Counted from the first letter of the stretch, positions 1-8,108 are shown. The stretch: DNA of 64,000 bases from Robertmurraya sp. FSL R5-0851 (GCF_038002965.1 NZ_JBBOOE010000001.1:1841001-1905000), one strand, 5' to 3'. Translations and numbers: made by a program. The notes: generated by a model from the letters alone, not told the origin.

Positions 1-1
1 G

Positions 2-856
2 CGTCTTGAAAAAGAGTTAGAAAAAGCGAAAGTCGAGCGGGTTGAAGCAGAGTATGATGTTCGTTTTACGATTGAAAATCATAACAAGGTGGGGAAACGA
101 TTTCTAGAAGTGAAGGATTTGTCAAAGAATTTTGATGGTCGAGTGCTATTTAATAACGTTAATTTTACCATTCTCCACGGTGAGAAGGTCGCTATTACTG
201 GTTCGAATGGAAGTGGTAAAACAACATTGATAAAAATCATACTTGGTCAGGAACCGTCAGATGGAGATGTATGGATTTCTCCAACAGCAACCATTGGTTA
301 TTTGACACAAGAAGTATTTGATTTACCATTGGAAAAAACACCGGGGGACCTTTTTCACAAAGAAACCTTTAAGGCAAGAGGGAAAGTTCAAAATCTTATG
401 AAGCATTTAGGTTTTACAGCTTCTCAATGGAAGGAACCGCTTCAAAATATGAGCATGGGTGAACGAGTAAAGTGTAAACTGATGAGATATATTTTAGAAG
501 AAAAAGATGTGCTCATATTGGATGAACCTACCAATCATCTTGACTTACCTTCCCGAGAGCAGTTAGAAAGGACTTTGGCAGAGTATAATGGCACGTTAAT
601 CATTGTTTCTCATGACCGATATTTTTTGGATAAGACGACAAATACAAAACTTGTTCTTGATAATAGGACTATCCAAAAACAACTAAGTGAGGTTACACAA
701 AAATCAAGTGATTTAGAAGAATTGCAGTTAAAGCTTGAAACAGAGAGACAAGAAGTTCTAGGGAAACTCAGCTTTATGACTCCAAAAGATCAATCATATA
801 AAGAACTTGATTGTAGATTTAAGGAACTGACAAGAAAATTAAAAGAGCTTAAATAG
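2..856 (+). CDS. ABC-F family ATPase, C-terminal part (cut by window start)
   Basis: The reading frame is open from base 2, so the gene begins before the window. The visible part is the second ATPase domain of an ABC-F protein: Walker A GSNGSGKT, signature MSMGERVK, Walker B ending in LDEPTNHLD and the H-loop VSHDRYFLD. A charged coiled-coil tail of about 65 residues follows. ABC-F proteins have no membrane domain; they act in the ribosomal E site as translation factors or as resistance factors against 50S-targeting antibiotics. The relaxed signature (MSMGE rather than LSGGE) resembles the VmlR/Vga/Lsa resistance branch, but the linker between the two domains, which decides specificity, is outside the window. 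Confidence 0.88.
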   Translation, partial: RLEKELEKAKVERVEAEYDVRFTIENHNKVGKRFLEVKDLSKNFDGRVLFNNVNFTILHGEKVAITGSNGSGKTTLIKIILGQEPSDGDVWISPTATIGYLTQEVFDLPLEKTPGDLFHKETFKARGKVQNLMKHLGFTASQWKEPLQNMSMGERVKCKLMRYILEEKDVLILDEPTNHLDLPSREQLERTLAEYNGTLIIVSHDRYFLDKTTNTKLVLDNRTIQKQLSEVTQKSSDLEELQLKLETERQEVLGKLSFMTPKDQSYKELDCRFKELTRKLKELK

Positions 857-861
857 TGGTG

Positions 862-905
862 AAGCCGGAGAGCCTTTTGTGTAAGGCTCTTTCCGGTGCC
901 TTCAT
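862..905 (+). terminator. Likely terminator after the ABC-F gene
   Basis: A hairpin pairs GAGCCTT with AAGGCTC inside outer GCCGG/CCGGTGC arms, just after the stop codon. The T-run is weak, so termination may be leaky. Confidence 0.5.
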
Positions 906-1060
906 ACTTGTAATTGATATAGTGTAAATATTACAATACATATGAAGTTATTCAATAATCCTGATTTAAATAACAAATGACCCAAGCCTAAAAAATAAGT
1001 TTCTGAAAAGTTGAAAAATGTTATAATATTATTGTTATACAAATTTGTGAGGTGGCGAAC

Positions 1061-2239
1061 ATGCAACGAACTGCAGAAAATATATCAGAACAAAAAAAGG
1101 AAGAGACTATGGCTTATTCTAGAACAAATCCATTTCAAGCAAAGGTTCTTAAAAATATTAATATAAATGGACCTGCTTCTAATAAAGAAACAAGACATAT
1201 AGAGTTGTCATTAGAAAATTCCGGCCTTTCATACGTACCGGGAGATTGCCTTGGGATTTTTCCGCAAAATGATCCTGATTTAGTTGCGTCTATCCTTGAA
1301 GAAATGAAGTGGGATGCAGAAACGCCTGTAATTGTTGATAAGATTGGTACAACTTTACCACTGAAAGCAGCTTTATCCACTCACTTTGAAATTACGTTAT
1401 TAACAAAGAAAATTTTACAACAAGCTGCTGAACTAACTGAGAACACGGAGTTAAAAAGGCTAGTAGCAGCCGAAAATATTGCTGAATTAAAGGAATATGT
1501 GGATGGTCGTGATTTACTTGACTTGTTGCATGACTTTGGACCATGGACCGGATCAGCTCAAGAAATTGTATCTCTTTTAAGAAAATTGCCACCACGTCTG
1601 TATTCTATCGCAAGCAGCTTTGTTGCTCATCCTGGGCAAGTACATTTAACCATTGGTGCCGTACGATATACAGCCCATGGACGTGATCGTAAGGGAGTAT
1701 GTTCAGTACAATGTTCAGAACGTCTTGAAGAGGGCGATAGCATTCCTGTATTTATTCAACAAAACAAGCATTTTAATCTTCCTGAATCTGACGAAGCAGA
1801 TATCATTATGGTTGGACCTGGAACAGGTATCGCCCCATTCCGTTCATTCATTCAAGAACGTGCCGTGGGTAAAGCAGCAGGTAGATCTTGGTTGTTCTTT
1901 GGAGATCAGCATGCGGAAACAGATTTCTTATACAAAGAAGAGTTAGAGGGCTATGTAAAGGAAGGTTCTTTAACAAAATTAGAGACCGCGTTCTCTCGTG
2001 ATTCAGAACAAAAAGTGTATGTCCAACACAAGATGCTTGAAAACAGTAAGGAAATTTATGAGTGGCTAGAAAAAGGTGGATATTTCTACGTTTGTGGAGA
2101 TAAGACTTATATGGCTAAAGATGTGCATGAAGCACTGATCACGATTATCGAAACAGAAGGTTCGCTTTCACGTGAAGAGGCTGAAAGTTATTTAAATGAT
2201 TTAAAAAAGCAGGGTCGATACCAGCGTGATGTATACTAA
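1061..2239 (+). CDS. Stand-alone FAD/NADPH reductase module (CysJ / cytochrome P450 reductase type)
   Basis: A protein of about 392 residues with the FAD-binding and NADP-binding parts of diflavin reductases: RLYSIAS (FAD), GPGTGIAPFR (pyrophosphate binding), YVCGD and a C-terminal YQRDVY. Family members such as CysJ have about 600 residues because they start with a flavodoxin domain; here the N-terminus is only about 35 unstructured residues and the flavodoxin is absent. The enzyme should take electrons from NADPH to FAD and pass them to a separate partner, possibly a flavodoxin or sulfite reductase, but no cysI or flavodoxin gene is adjacent. The ATG at 1061 has a GAGGTGG site six bases upstream; an in-frame GTG at 1052 overlaps that site, and an ATG at 1109 also has a fair site. 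Confidence 0.85.
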   Translation: MQRTAENISEQKKEETMAYSRTNPFQAKVLKNININGPASNKETRHIELSLENSGLSYVPGDCLGIFPQNDPDLVASILEEMKWDAETPVIVDKIGTTLPLKAALSTHFEITLLTKKILQQAAELTENTELKRLVAAENIAELKEYVDGRDLLDLLHDFGPWTGSAQEIVSLLRKLPPRLYSIASSFVAHPGQVHLTIGAVRYTAHGRDRKGVCSVQCSERLEEGDSIPVFIQQNKHFNLPESDEADIIMVGPGTGIAPFRSFIQERAVGKAAGRSWLFFGDQHAETDFLYKEELEGYVKEGSLTKLETAFSRDSEQKVYVQHKMLENSKEIYEWLEKGGYFYVCGDKTYMAKDVHEALITIIETEGSLSREEAESYLNDLKKQGRYQRDVY

Positions 2240-2246
2240 TAGTAAG

Positions 2247-2280
2247 AGAGCTATTCGAACATTCGAATAGCTCTTTTTTT
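2247..2280 (+). terminator. Intrinsic terminator
   Basis: A 13-bp perfect stem (AGAGCTATTCGAA / TTCGAATAGCTCT) is followed by seven T, immediately after the reductase gene. Confidence 0.9.
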
Positions 2281-2405
2281 ATATATTTTTTAAACGAGAC
2301 AAAAGCTCTAATATTGGAATAATATCTTTAGGGTAACATTATCAAAATATACACAGTCCTTTTCTAAAAGAAAAACTTACTTGACACTACTCTGTAGTGA
2401 CATTA

Positions 2406-2428
2406 TAGTTACTTACATAAAGTAACTA
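2406..2428 (+). promoter_or_regulatory. Candidate operator: 9-bp inverted repeat before the flavin oxidoreductase operon
   Basis: TAGTTACTT and AAGTAACTA form a perfect inverted repeat with a 5-base spacer. It sits downstream of a TTGACA box (near 2391) and just before the ribosome binding site, a position suited to repression. The shape fits a dimeric HxlR or MarR type regulator; no such gene is next to it. Confidence 0.55.
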
Positions 2429-2456
2429 AGTGATAATTATTGAGGAGAATATGGTA

Positions 2457-3515
2457 ATGCAGGTGAAAAACGCAGGAATTGAAATTGGTCTATATACGCT
2501 TGGTGATATTATACCAGATCCTCATACAGGAAAAGTGATTAGTCCAGGTAAAAGATTGAAGGAAATACTCGAGGCAGCAAAGCTTGCTGATGAAGCAGGG
2601 CTTGATGTCTTTGGGGTTGGAGAGCATCACCGTTTAGATTACGCAATATCTTCTACGCCAGTTGTACTATCAGCAATGGCTCAACTAACCAAAAATATCA
2701 AATTAACGAGTGCAACTACTGTTCTAAGTACCGTTGACCCTGTTCGTTTGTTTGAGGATTTTGCAACATTGGATTTACTTTCTAATGGACGAGCAGAAAT
2801 CATTGCTGGGCGAGGGGCTTTTTTAGAATCGTTCCCACTCTTTGGTTTTGATATTAATGAATATAATGATTTATTTTTAGAAAATATGGATCTATTTTTA
2901 CAGTTAAATCAACAAGAGAAGATCACTTGGAAAGGCCAATTTCGATCATCATTATGGAACGCAGAAATTTCTCCAAGACCGCTCCAAGATAAGCTACCCA
3001 TTTGGGTTGGTGTTGGTGGTTCACCAGAAAGTGCTGAACGTGCAGGTATGCTTGGGGTTGGAATGGCTGTAGCGATTTTAAGTGGAGATTCGATGAGGTT
3101 TAAGCCATTAGTTGATTTGTACCGACAAGCTGGTAGTAAGGCAGGACACTCATCGGATAAACTAAGAGTAGGAGTTACTGGCCATGGGTATTTTGCAAGT
3201 ACCAGCCAAAAAGCAAGAGATGAATTTTACCCTTATTATTCTGTATACAAGTCATATGTCAATCAGCAATTAGGCAAAACAGGAAAATTATCAAGAGAAG
3301 AATTTGATCAATTGACAGATCCTGACACAGCCCTTTTTGTGGGTAGTCCGCAACAAATCGTGGAGAAAATTCTCCGTCAACATGAGCTTTTTGGCCATCA
3401 GCGCTTTATAGCGCAAATTGATATTGGTGGGTTACCGTTCGAAAAAGTAGCGGAAGGGATCGAGATATTAGCCACAAAGATAGCTCCAATCGTGAGGAGA
3501 GAAATAAGTAAGTAG
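2457..3515 (+). CDS. Luciferase-like (LLM class) flavin-dependent oxidoreductase
   Basis: A 352-residue TIM-barrel protein of the bacterial luciferase-like superfamily. Recognisable family segments are DVFGVGEHH near residue 50, SATTVLSTVDPVRLFEDFATLD near 85, NGRAEIIAGRG near 110, and PIWVGVGGSPESA near 180. Such enzymes use reduced FMN (or F420) to oxygenate or reduce a small substrate; the substrate cannot be read from the sequence. The GAGGAG site at 2442 favours the ATG at 2457 (9-base spacing), although a GTG at 2430 and an ATG at 2451 are in frame. It is the first gene of an operon with two riboflavin-precursor genes, which suggests a link with flavin supply or a flavin-like product. 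Confidence 0.85.
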   Translation: MQVKNAGIEIGLYTLGDIIPDPHTGKVISPGKRLKEILEAAKLADEAGLDVFGVGEHHRLDYAISSTPVVLSAMAQLTKNIKLTSATTVLSTVDPVRLFEDFATLDLLSNGRAEIIAGRGAFLESFPLFGFDINEYNDLFLENMDLFLQLNQQEKITWKGQFRSSLWNAEISPRPLQDKLPIWVGVGGSPESAERAGMLGVGMAVAILSGDSMRFKPLVDLYRQAGSKAGHSSDKLRVGVTGHGYFASTSQKARDEFYPYYSVYKSYVNQQLGKTGKLSREEFDQLTDPDTALFVGSPQQIVEKILRQHELFGHQRFIAQIDIGGLPFEKVAEGIEILATKIAPIVRREISK

Positions 3516-3548
3516 AAGTGAAAATAATAATGAAAAGAGGTTACCTTT

Positions 3549-4304
3549 TTGACACAGACAAAATTTGATTCAAAAGTTCTTTCTGTTTTAGAAGACAAAA
3601 TTCAATTAATTAAAACAGGTAAAGGAGCCATCTATTTAGTTGGTCCAATTAAACTACCTGTTAACCTTTACGGTGAAACAGTTGTTTTTCAATGGTATTG
3701 TTGGTTAAATTGTGATGAAGTAACAGAAGACTTTGAAAAAATTATCAACAAATTATCTTCTGTTAACTTAGCCGAACTACAACAATCCAGCGTTCTAGCA
3801 TATGGAGATTTTTCTTATGGGGAAGATGCCATTATTCGAATGCATTCTATCTGTCATACAGGTGATATTTTTGGAAGTAAGAGATGTGATTGTGGATATC
3901 AATTAAAACAATCGATGAAGATGATTGTTGACCATGGAACAGGTGCATTATTTTACTTGGCTAATCATGAAGGGAGAGGGATTGGTTTATTTAGTAAAGC
4001 AATGGCCTATATTCTCCAGGAAAATGGCTACGATACAGTCGATGCAAACGAAAGTCTAGGTTTTGTAGATGATTCTAGAAATTATTCAGATGCGATTCAA
4101 GTACTAAAGGCACTTCGCTCAAAACCAGTTACCCTTATGACAAATAATCCAAAAAAGCTTGAGGCATTAAAAAATGCAGGGCTAACAGTCTCAGATAGAA
4201 AACCATTATGGGGAGATATATCCGAATACAATGAAAATTATCTTCAAACAAAAATTAAACGTTCTGGCCATTTAGAAGAAGAAGGGAATTGTCCAAATGA
4301 CTAA
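3549..4304 (+). CDS. ribA: GTP cyclohydrolase II, single-domain
   Basis: A 251-residue protein whose C-terminal two thirds match GTP cyclohydrolase II: HSICHTGDIFGSKRCDCG carries the three zinc cysteines, followed by NHEGRGIGL, YDTVDANESLGF and TNNPKK. The enzyme opens GTP to 2,5-diamino-6-ribosylamino-pyrimidinone phosphate, the first step to riboflavin. Unlike the usual Bacillus RibBA it has no DHBP synthase domain. The N-terminal 70 residues are unusual and unassigned. The start is a TTG eight bases after AGAGG. The canonical RQEGR motif reads NHEGR here, a small divergence. It overlaps ribD by 8 bases, so the two are translationally coupled. Confidence 0.88.
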   Translation: MTQTKFDSKVLSVLEDKIQLIKTGKGAIYLVGPIKLPVNLYGETVVFQWYCWLNCDEVTEDFEKIINKLSSVNLAELQQSSVLAYGDFSYGEDAIIRMHSICHTGDIFGSKRCDCGYQLKQSMKMIVDHGTGALFYLANHEGRGIGLFSKAMAYILQENGYDTVDANESLGFVDDSRNYSDAIQVLKALRSKPVTLMTNNPKKLEALKNAGLTVSDRKPLWGDISEYNENYLQTKIKRSGHLEEEGNCPND

Positions 4305-5388
4305 TGATGAATTTTATATGGACTTGGCATTGAATAATGCCTTAGCCATGAAAGGACAGACAGATCCAAATCCATTAGTCGGGTCTGTAATCGTCAATAA
4401 TAATCGGGTAGTAGGAATTGGGGCGCATTTAAAAGCGGGCGAACCACATGCGGAAATTCACGCCATACGGATGGCTGGTGATCAGGCGAGAGAGGGAACC
4501 ATCTATGTAACCCTTGAACCTTGCTCTCATCACGGGAGAACGGGTCCTTGTGCAGTAGCGATTGTAGAAGCAGGTATTAAGAAGGTAGTTATTGCGACAC
4601 TCGATCCAAACCCCGTAGTTTCAGGAAACGGTGTAAAAATCCTTAAGGATGCGGGTATTGAAGTAGTTGTTGGGGTAGGAATGGAAAAATCTCAACGAAT
4701 GAACGAAGTGTTCAATAAATTTATTGTTCAGAAAAAGCCGTTTGTCACATTAAAATCAGGTATTACACTTGATGGAAAGATCGCCACACACACTTCCGAT
4801 AGCAAATGGATTACTTCTGCAGAGGCTAGAGAAGACGTTCACCATCTCAGAAATCAAAATATGGGTATATTAGTAGGAGTAAATACAGTGATTAAGGATG
4901 ATCCGGAATTAACTGCTCGTATTCCTAATGGAAGGAATCCAATTCGAGTGATAATGGATTCAACTTTAAAACTTCCACTTGATTCAAAGGTTGTAACAGA
5001 TAAAAAGGCAGAAACATGGATTTTTACTAGTGACACCTACGATAGAGAAAAGAAACAAACATTAGAGAGTATGGGAATCAATGTATTTCATACATCTGGA
5101 AAAAAACAAGTAGACCCTACCGAAGTGGTAAGTATATTAGGTGAAAAGCTTGTATCTTCTCTACTAATTGAAGGTGGAGGAGGAATTAATGCGTCCTTCT
5201 TTGAAAATCAGCTGATAGACAAAGTTGTTCTCTATATGGCTCCAAAGTTAATCGGTGGGAGTATGTCTCCATCGTTTCTTGGAGGGAGCGGTGTAGAAAA
5301 AATGAAGGATGCTGTGGAACTTTCAGATGCATCGATTACCCAAATTGGGAAAGATTTTAAATTTGTTGGTTACCCAATTTATAAATGA
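4297..5388 (+). CDS. ribD: Bifunctional pyrimidine deaminase/reductase RibD
   Basis: A 363-residue protein of full RibD length. The N-terminal deaminase has the zinc motif HAEIHAI (near residue 50) and EPCSHHGRTGPC. The C-terminal reductase has SGITLDGKIAT, GVNTVIKDDPELTAR and the NADPH-site EGGGGINASF. It converts the product of GTP cyclohydrolase II to 5-amino-6-ribitylamino-uracil phosphate. Genes for lumazine synthase, riboflavin synthase and DHBP synthase are absent here, and no FMN riboswitch was seen upstream, so this is probably an extra copy serving the adjacent flavin-dependent enzyme or a specialised pathway rather than the main rib operon. Confidence 0.92.
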   Translation: MTNDEFYMDLALNNALAMKGQTDPNPLVGSVIVNNNRVVGIGAHLKAGEPHAEIHAIRMAGDQAREGTIYVTLEPCSHHGRTGPCAVAIVEAGIKKVVIATLDPNPVVSGNGVKILKDAGIEVVVGVGMEKSQRMNEVFNKFIVQKKPFVTLKSGITLDGKIATHTSDSKWITSAEAREDVHHLRNQNMGILVGVNTVIKDDPELTARIPNGRNPIRVIMDSTLKLPLDSKVVTDKKAETWIFTSDTYDREKKQTLESMGINVFHTSGKKQVDPTEVVSILGEKLVSSLLIEGGGGINASFFENQLIDKVVLYMAPKLIGGSMSPSFLGGSGVEKMKDAVELSDASITQIGKDFKFVGYPIYK

Positions 5389-5390
5389 GG

Positions 5391-5420
5391 TTGATTTGCT
5401 CGTAACTCATGAAATATAGT
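5391..5420 (+). promoter_or_regulatory. Promoter of the TetR gene
   Basis: TTGATT, 18 bases, TATAGT, lying immediately upstream of the TetR operator and overlapping the end of ribD only by a few bases of spacing. Confidence 0.5.
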
Positions 5421-5421
5421 A

Positions 5422-5444
5422 AAATGAATGGAGTTCATTCATTT
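5422..5444 (+). promoter_or_regulatory. TetR operator 1 (autoregulatory)
   Basis: AAATGAATG and CATTCATTT form a perfect 9-bp inverted repeat with spacer GAGTT. The inner core is TGAATG-N5-CATTCA. It lies between the TetR promoter and its ribosome binding site. The same 17-bp core occurs before the agmatinase-family gene (7961-7979). Known TetR members such as Bacillus FadR bind similar TGAATGA/TCATTCA half-sites. Confidence 0.75.
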
Positions 5445-5456
5445 GAGGTGGTAATG

Positions 5457-6038
5457 ATGAGTCACACCAATGAAAAATATGATAAAATTTTACAAGCTGC
5501 CATTGAAGTTATTTCTGAAAAAGGTCTAGACAAAACATCTATTTCCGATATTGTAAAGAAAGCTGGCGTTGCACAGGGGACTTTTTATCTCTATTTTCGA
5601 TCAAAAAATGCACTAATTCCAGCCATTGCTGAAAACTTACTTATGTATTCACTCAGCAATATAAAAAAGAGAGTAGTAGAAACGACAACTTTTTGGGAAA
5701 AAATAAAGGTGTTTATTGACGAAACCTATCGTATAACGGATGAATACAAAGATGTGCTTGTTCTTTGCTATTCGGGTCTTGCATTAGAGTATTCTTTAGA
5801 AACCTGGGAAACGATTTATACACCTTATTATCATTGGTTCGAGGAGATCTTACAAAATGCGATCGTACATGAAGAAATTATTAGTAATTTCCATGTAGAG
5901 TGGACATCAAAAATGATTATTAATCTTGTCGAAAATGCAGCTGAGCGTTTTTACATAGCTAAAGATCAAGACATGGAATTAGAAGACTCGAAAGAAGAAC
6001 TATTCCGATTCCTAGAGAGGTCATTATCAATAAAATAA
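5457..6038 (+). CDS. TetR family transcriptional regulator
   Basis: A 193-residue regulator. The N-terminal helix-turn-helix is clear (TSISDIVKKAGVAQGTFYLYF near residues 25-45), followed by a ligand domain without assigned ligand. ATG at 5457 has a GAGGTGG site five bases upstream; the frame is open further up but that would run through the operator. The same operator core appears at this gene and before the agmatinase-family gene, with a degenerate relative before the PuuP-like importer, so it is probably the repressor of these three units. A polyamine, guanidino compound or acyl compound as inducer would be possible; nothing in the sequence decides this. Confidence 0.88.
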   Translation: MSHTNEKYDKILQAAIEVISEKGLDKTSISDIVKKAGVAQGTFYLYFRSKNALIPAIAENLLMYSLSNIKKRVVETTTFWEKIKVFIDETYRITDEYKDVLVLCYSGLALEYSLETWETIYTPYYHWFEEILQNAIVHEEIISNFHVEWTSKMIINLVENAAERFYIAKDQDMELEDSKEELFRFLERSLSIK

Positions 6039-6055
6039 GAAAATGATTCTATCAA

Positions 6056-6092
6056 AAACGACAAACAACACACTGTGTTTGTCGTTTTTTAT
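6056..6092 (+). terminator. Intrinsic terminator after tetR
   Basis: AAAACGACAAACA pairs with TGTTTGTCGTTTT and is followed by further T residues. Confidence 0.88.
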
Positions 6093-6288
6093 TTACCTTA
6101 AAAAATAGATTCTTGTTTAAAAATATCTTGCATTCTCTTCCATCATGAAATAAGATAGTCTCAGTTGAAAGCGATTTCATTAAATATCTGTTCGATTTAT
6201 GTCAGATCATCTAACGAGGAAGTGGAAAGAATAGAAAAGTATGAGTATATTAACTAAGAAGGAAGGTTTCTGAATTTACAGTTATATG

Positions 6289-6305
6289 AATGACGATCAG
6301 TCATT
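6289..6305 (+). promoter_or_regulatory. Degenerate TetR-type operator before the importer gene
   Basis: AATGAC-GATCA-GTCATT, preceded by TG so that a TGAATGA half-site is present. The half-site spacing is 4 bases longer than in the two strong copies, so binding is less certain. Confidence 0.4.
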
Positions 6306-6330
6306 TTTAGTAAATAGAAGGGAGGTTATT

Positions 6331-6368
6331 AATTTTTTACATGTAGAGAAGAGCACATGTAAAAAATT
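6331..6368 (+). repeat. Perfect 14-bp inverted repeat in the importer leader
   Basis: AATTTTTTACATGT and ACATGTAAAAAATT are separated by 10 bases. It lies between a GGGAGG sequence (6320) and the true ribosome binding site of the importer gene. The 5' arm contains an ATG directly followed by TAG (6340-6345). It could be a dimeric regulator site (TACATGTA cores) or an RNA hairpin affecting translation. The rest of 6093-6408 shows nothing else recognisable. Confidence 0.55.
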
Positions 6369-6408
6369 ATCTAAATATTGAAAAAATATTCTGTTTGGGG
6401 GAAGATAC

Positions 6409-7785
6409 ATGCCGGCTGAAAGAATTGAATTAAGAAGGTCACTTAAGCTATCGCATATTGTGTTAATGGGTATTGGGTATATGACACCTATGGTTGTTTT
6501 CGATACCTTTGGTATTGCTTCCGAAGCTACAGCAGGTCATGTTCCTACAGCATATATCCTAGCCTTGGTTGCAATGTTGTTAACGGCACTTAGTTATAAA
6601 CAGATGATTCAAGTTTATCCAACCGCTGGATCTGCTTATACGTACACTCAAAAGTCAATTAATCCACATTTAGGATTTTTAGTTGGATGGGCAGCGCTAA
6701 TGGACTATTTATTTTTACCGATGGTCAATGCCCTTATTTTTCAAATCTATTTATCTTCTATCTTTCCAGAGGTACCTGAGTGGATATGGGTGGCAGGATT
6801 TGTTATTGTGGTGACCTTCTTTAACTTAATGAGTATCAATTCAACGGCAAATTTTAATACTTTCTTAGTTATTCTACAAGGAACGATTATTTTATTGTTT
6901 ATTGGTGTCGCTATTAAATATTTATTAAGTGACGGCGGTGTAGAACAAGCATTCTCCATTCAGCCATTTTTTGAACAAGGGTTAGATTCATCACTTCTAA
7001 TAGCCGGTGCGACGTTAATGTGTTTTTCATACTTAGGATTTGATGCGGTGGCAATGCTAGCAGAAGAGACACCACACCCAAAAAAGACTATTCCAAAGGC
7101 CATTTTTCTTACTGCGTTACTAGGTGGATTGATGTTTATTGTCACCTCCTATTTTATTCAGCTCCTTTTTCCTAATCCTCAAAACTTTACTGACCTAGAA
7201 GCATCATCTCCAGAAATCGCTGCCTCAATCGGAGGAGCTATATTTCAGATTATCTTTATTGCTGGGGGAATAGCTGGCACACTTTCGTCTGGTATTGCTT
7301 CACATGCGAGCGTATCGAGACTGTTATATGTTATGGGGAGAGATAAAATCCTACCGGAGAGAATCTTTGGATATGTACATCCCAAGCTTAGGACTCCAGC
7401 TTTAAACATTATTATAGTAGGAATTGCTTCTCTATCTGCGATCTTTTTCAGCCTGGCGACGGCTGCTTCATTTATTAATTTTGGAGCATTAATTGCTTTT
7501 ACATTTGTAAATTTATCAGTCATTGCACATTATGCCTTTAAAAACAAACAATACACAACATTAAAGGGCTTGTTTTCATATGTCATTATGCCATTGCTAG
7601 GTGCGGGAGCAATTTTTGTTTTGTGGTTAAACCTTGAAAAGAGTTCTATTATTCTTGGTGCCACATGGCTTGCCTTCGGACTTTTGTACCTAATATATCT
7701 TACGAGAATGTTTACTAGAAAGATTAGTAATATCGAATTTAATGAAATGGAAGAGCTTGAACCAACTACGTTAATAAAGATGTAA
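6409..7785 (+). CDS. puuP: Putrescine importer of the APC superfamily (PuuP-like)
   Basis: A 458-residue membrane protein with about 12 hydrophobic segments. The sequence follows E. coli PuuP closely at memorable points: GYMTPMVVFDTFG near residue 25, AGSAYTYTQKSINPH near 75, CFSYLGFDAV near 205, EETPHPKKTIPKAIFLTA, and ASHASVSRLLYVMGRD near 300, then INFGALIAFTFVNLSV. It should import putrescine or a close amine by proton symport. The ATG at 6409 follows GGGGGAAG by five bases. It is flanked by the TetR gene and an agmatinase-family gene, consistent with polyamine use. The assignment to PuuP is from remembered family features, so related amino acid or amine substrates remain possible. Confidence 0.85.
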   Translation: MPAERIELRRSLKLSHIVLMGIGYMTPMVVFDTFGIASEATAGHVPTAYILALVAMLLTALSYKQMIQVYPTAGSAYTYTQKSINPHLGFLVGWAALMDYLFLPMVNALIFQIYLSSIFPEVPEWIWVAGFVIVVTFFNLMSINSTANFNTFLVILQGTIILLFIGVAIKYLLSDGGVEQAFSIQPFFEQGLDSSLLIAGATLMCFSYLGFDAVAMLAEETPHPKKTIPKAIFLTALLGGLMFIVTSYFIQLLFPNPQNFTDLEASSPEIAASIGGAIFQIIFIAGGIAGTLSSGIASHASVSRLLYVMGRDKILPERIFGYVHPKLRTPALNIIIVGIASLSAIFFSLATAASFINFGALIAFTFVNLSVIAHYAFKNKQYTTLKGLFSYVIMPLLGAGAIFVLWLNLEKSSIILGATWLAFGLLYLIYLTRMFTRKISNIEFNEMEELEPTTLIKM

Positions 7786-7802
7786 GTCTTTTATAAAAAA
7801 TA

Positions 7803-7855
7803 GAAGGGGTGCGAGAAGAACAACATGCACCTACACGGAATAACAACCCCCCTTC
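7803..7855 (+). repeat. Nested inverted repeats after the importer gene
   Basis: GAAGGGG (7803-7809) can pair with CCCCTTC (7849-7855), and alternatively GGTGC (7808) with GCACC (7827). The two pairings exclude each other. No T-run follows, so this is not a standard terminator; it could be a leader RNA or a processing site. The remainder of 7786-8108 is AT-rich and holds the TetR operator described separately. Confidence 0.35.
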
Positions 7856-7960
7856 CTAATTGGAAAAAAGATGGAGATATTCACTTGATCTTTTTTTGTT
7901 TTTCACTTATATTCAGATTATTAAAATAATTTTGTGTTATTTTATTTTTTAGGATTAATA

Positions 7961-7979
7961 ATGAATGACAGTCATTCAT
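7961..7979 (+). promoter_or_regulatory. TetR operator 3 before the agmatinase-family gene
   Basis: ATGAATGAC-A-GTCATTCAT is a perfect 19-bp palindrome. It contains TGAATG-N5-CATTCA with exactly the spacing found before the TetR gene. It follows directly on a possible -10 sequence (TTAATA at 7955), so a bound repressor would block the promoter. Confidence 0.72.
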
Positions 7980-8108
7980 AACATTTAACAGAAAGTTGAG
8001 GCGATAAAATGAACATGTTACATTTTTTGATTCCAGTACTCCTTTCAATGGATTTATTTTTGAATGTGACTCAACCATTCAAAATAAATTACAGGAGGAA
8101 AATAAAAA

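Noticed and set aside
2283..2456. FMN riboswitch before the rib-type genes
   Set aside because: None of the conserved FMN-switch stretches could be found in the leader; only a simple promoter and palindrome are present.
7786..8108. Guanidine riboswitch before the agmatinase-family gene
   Set aside because: The inverted repeats at 7803-7855 do not show the conserved loops of guanidine-I, -II or -III classes.
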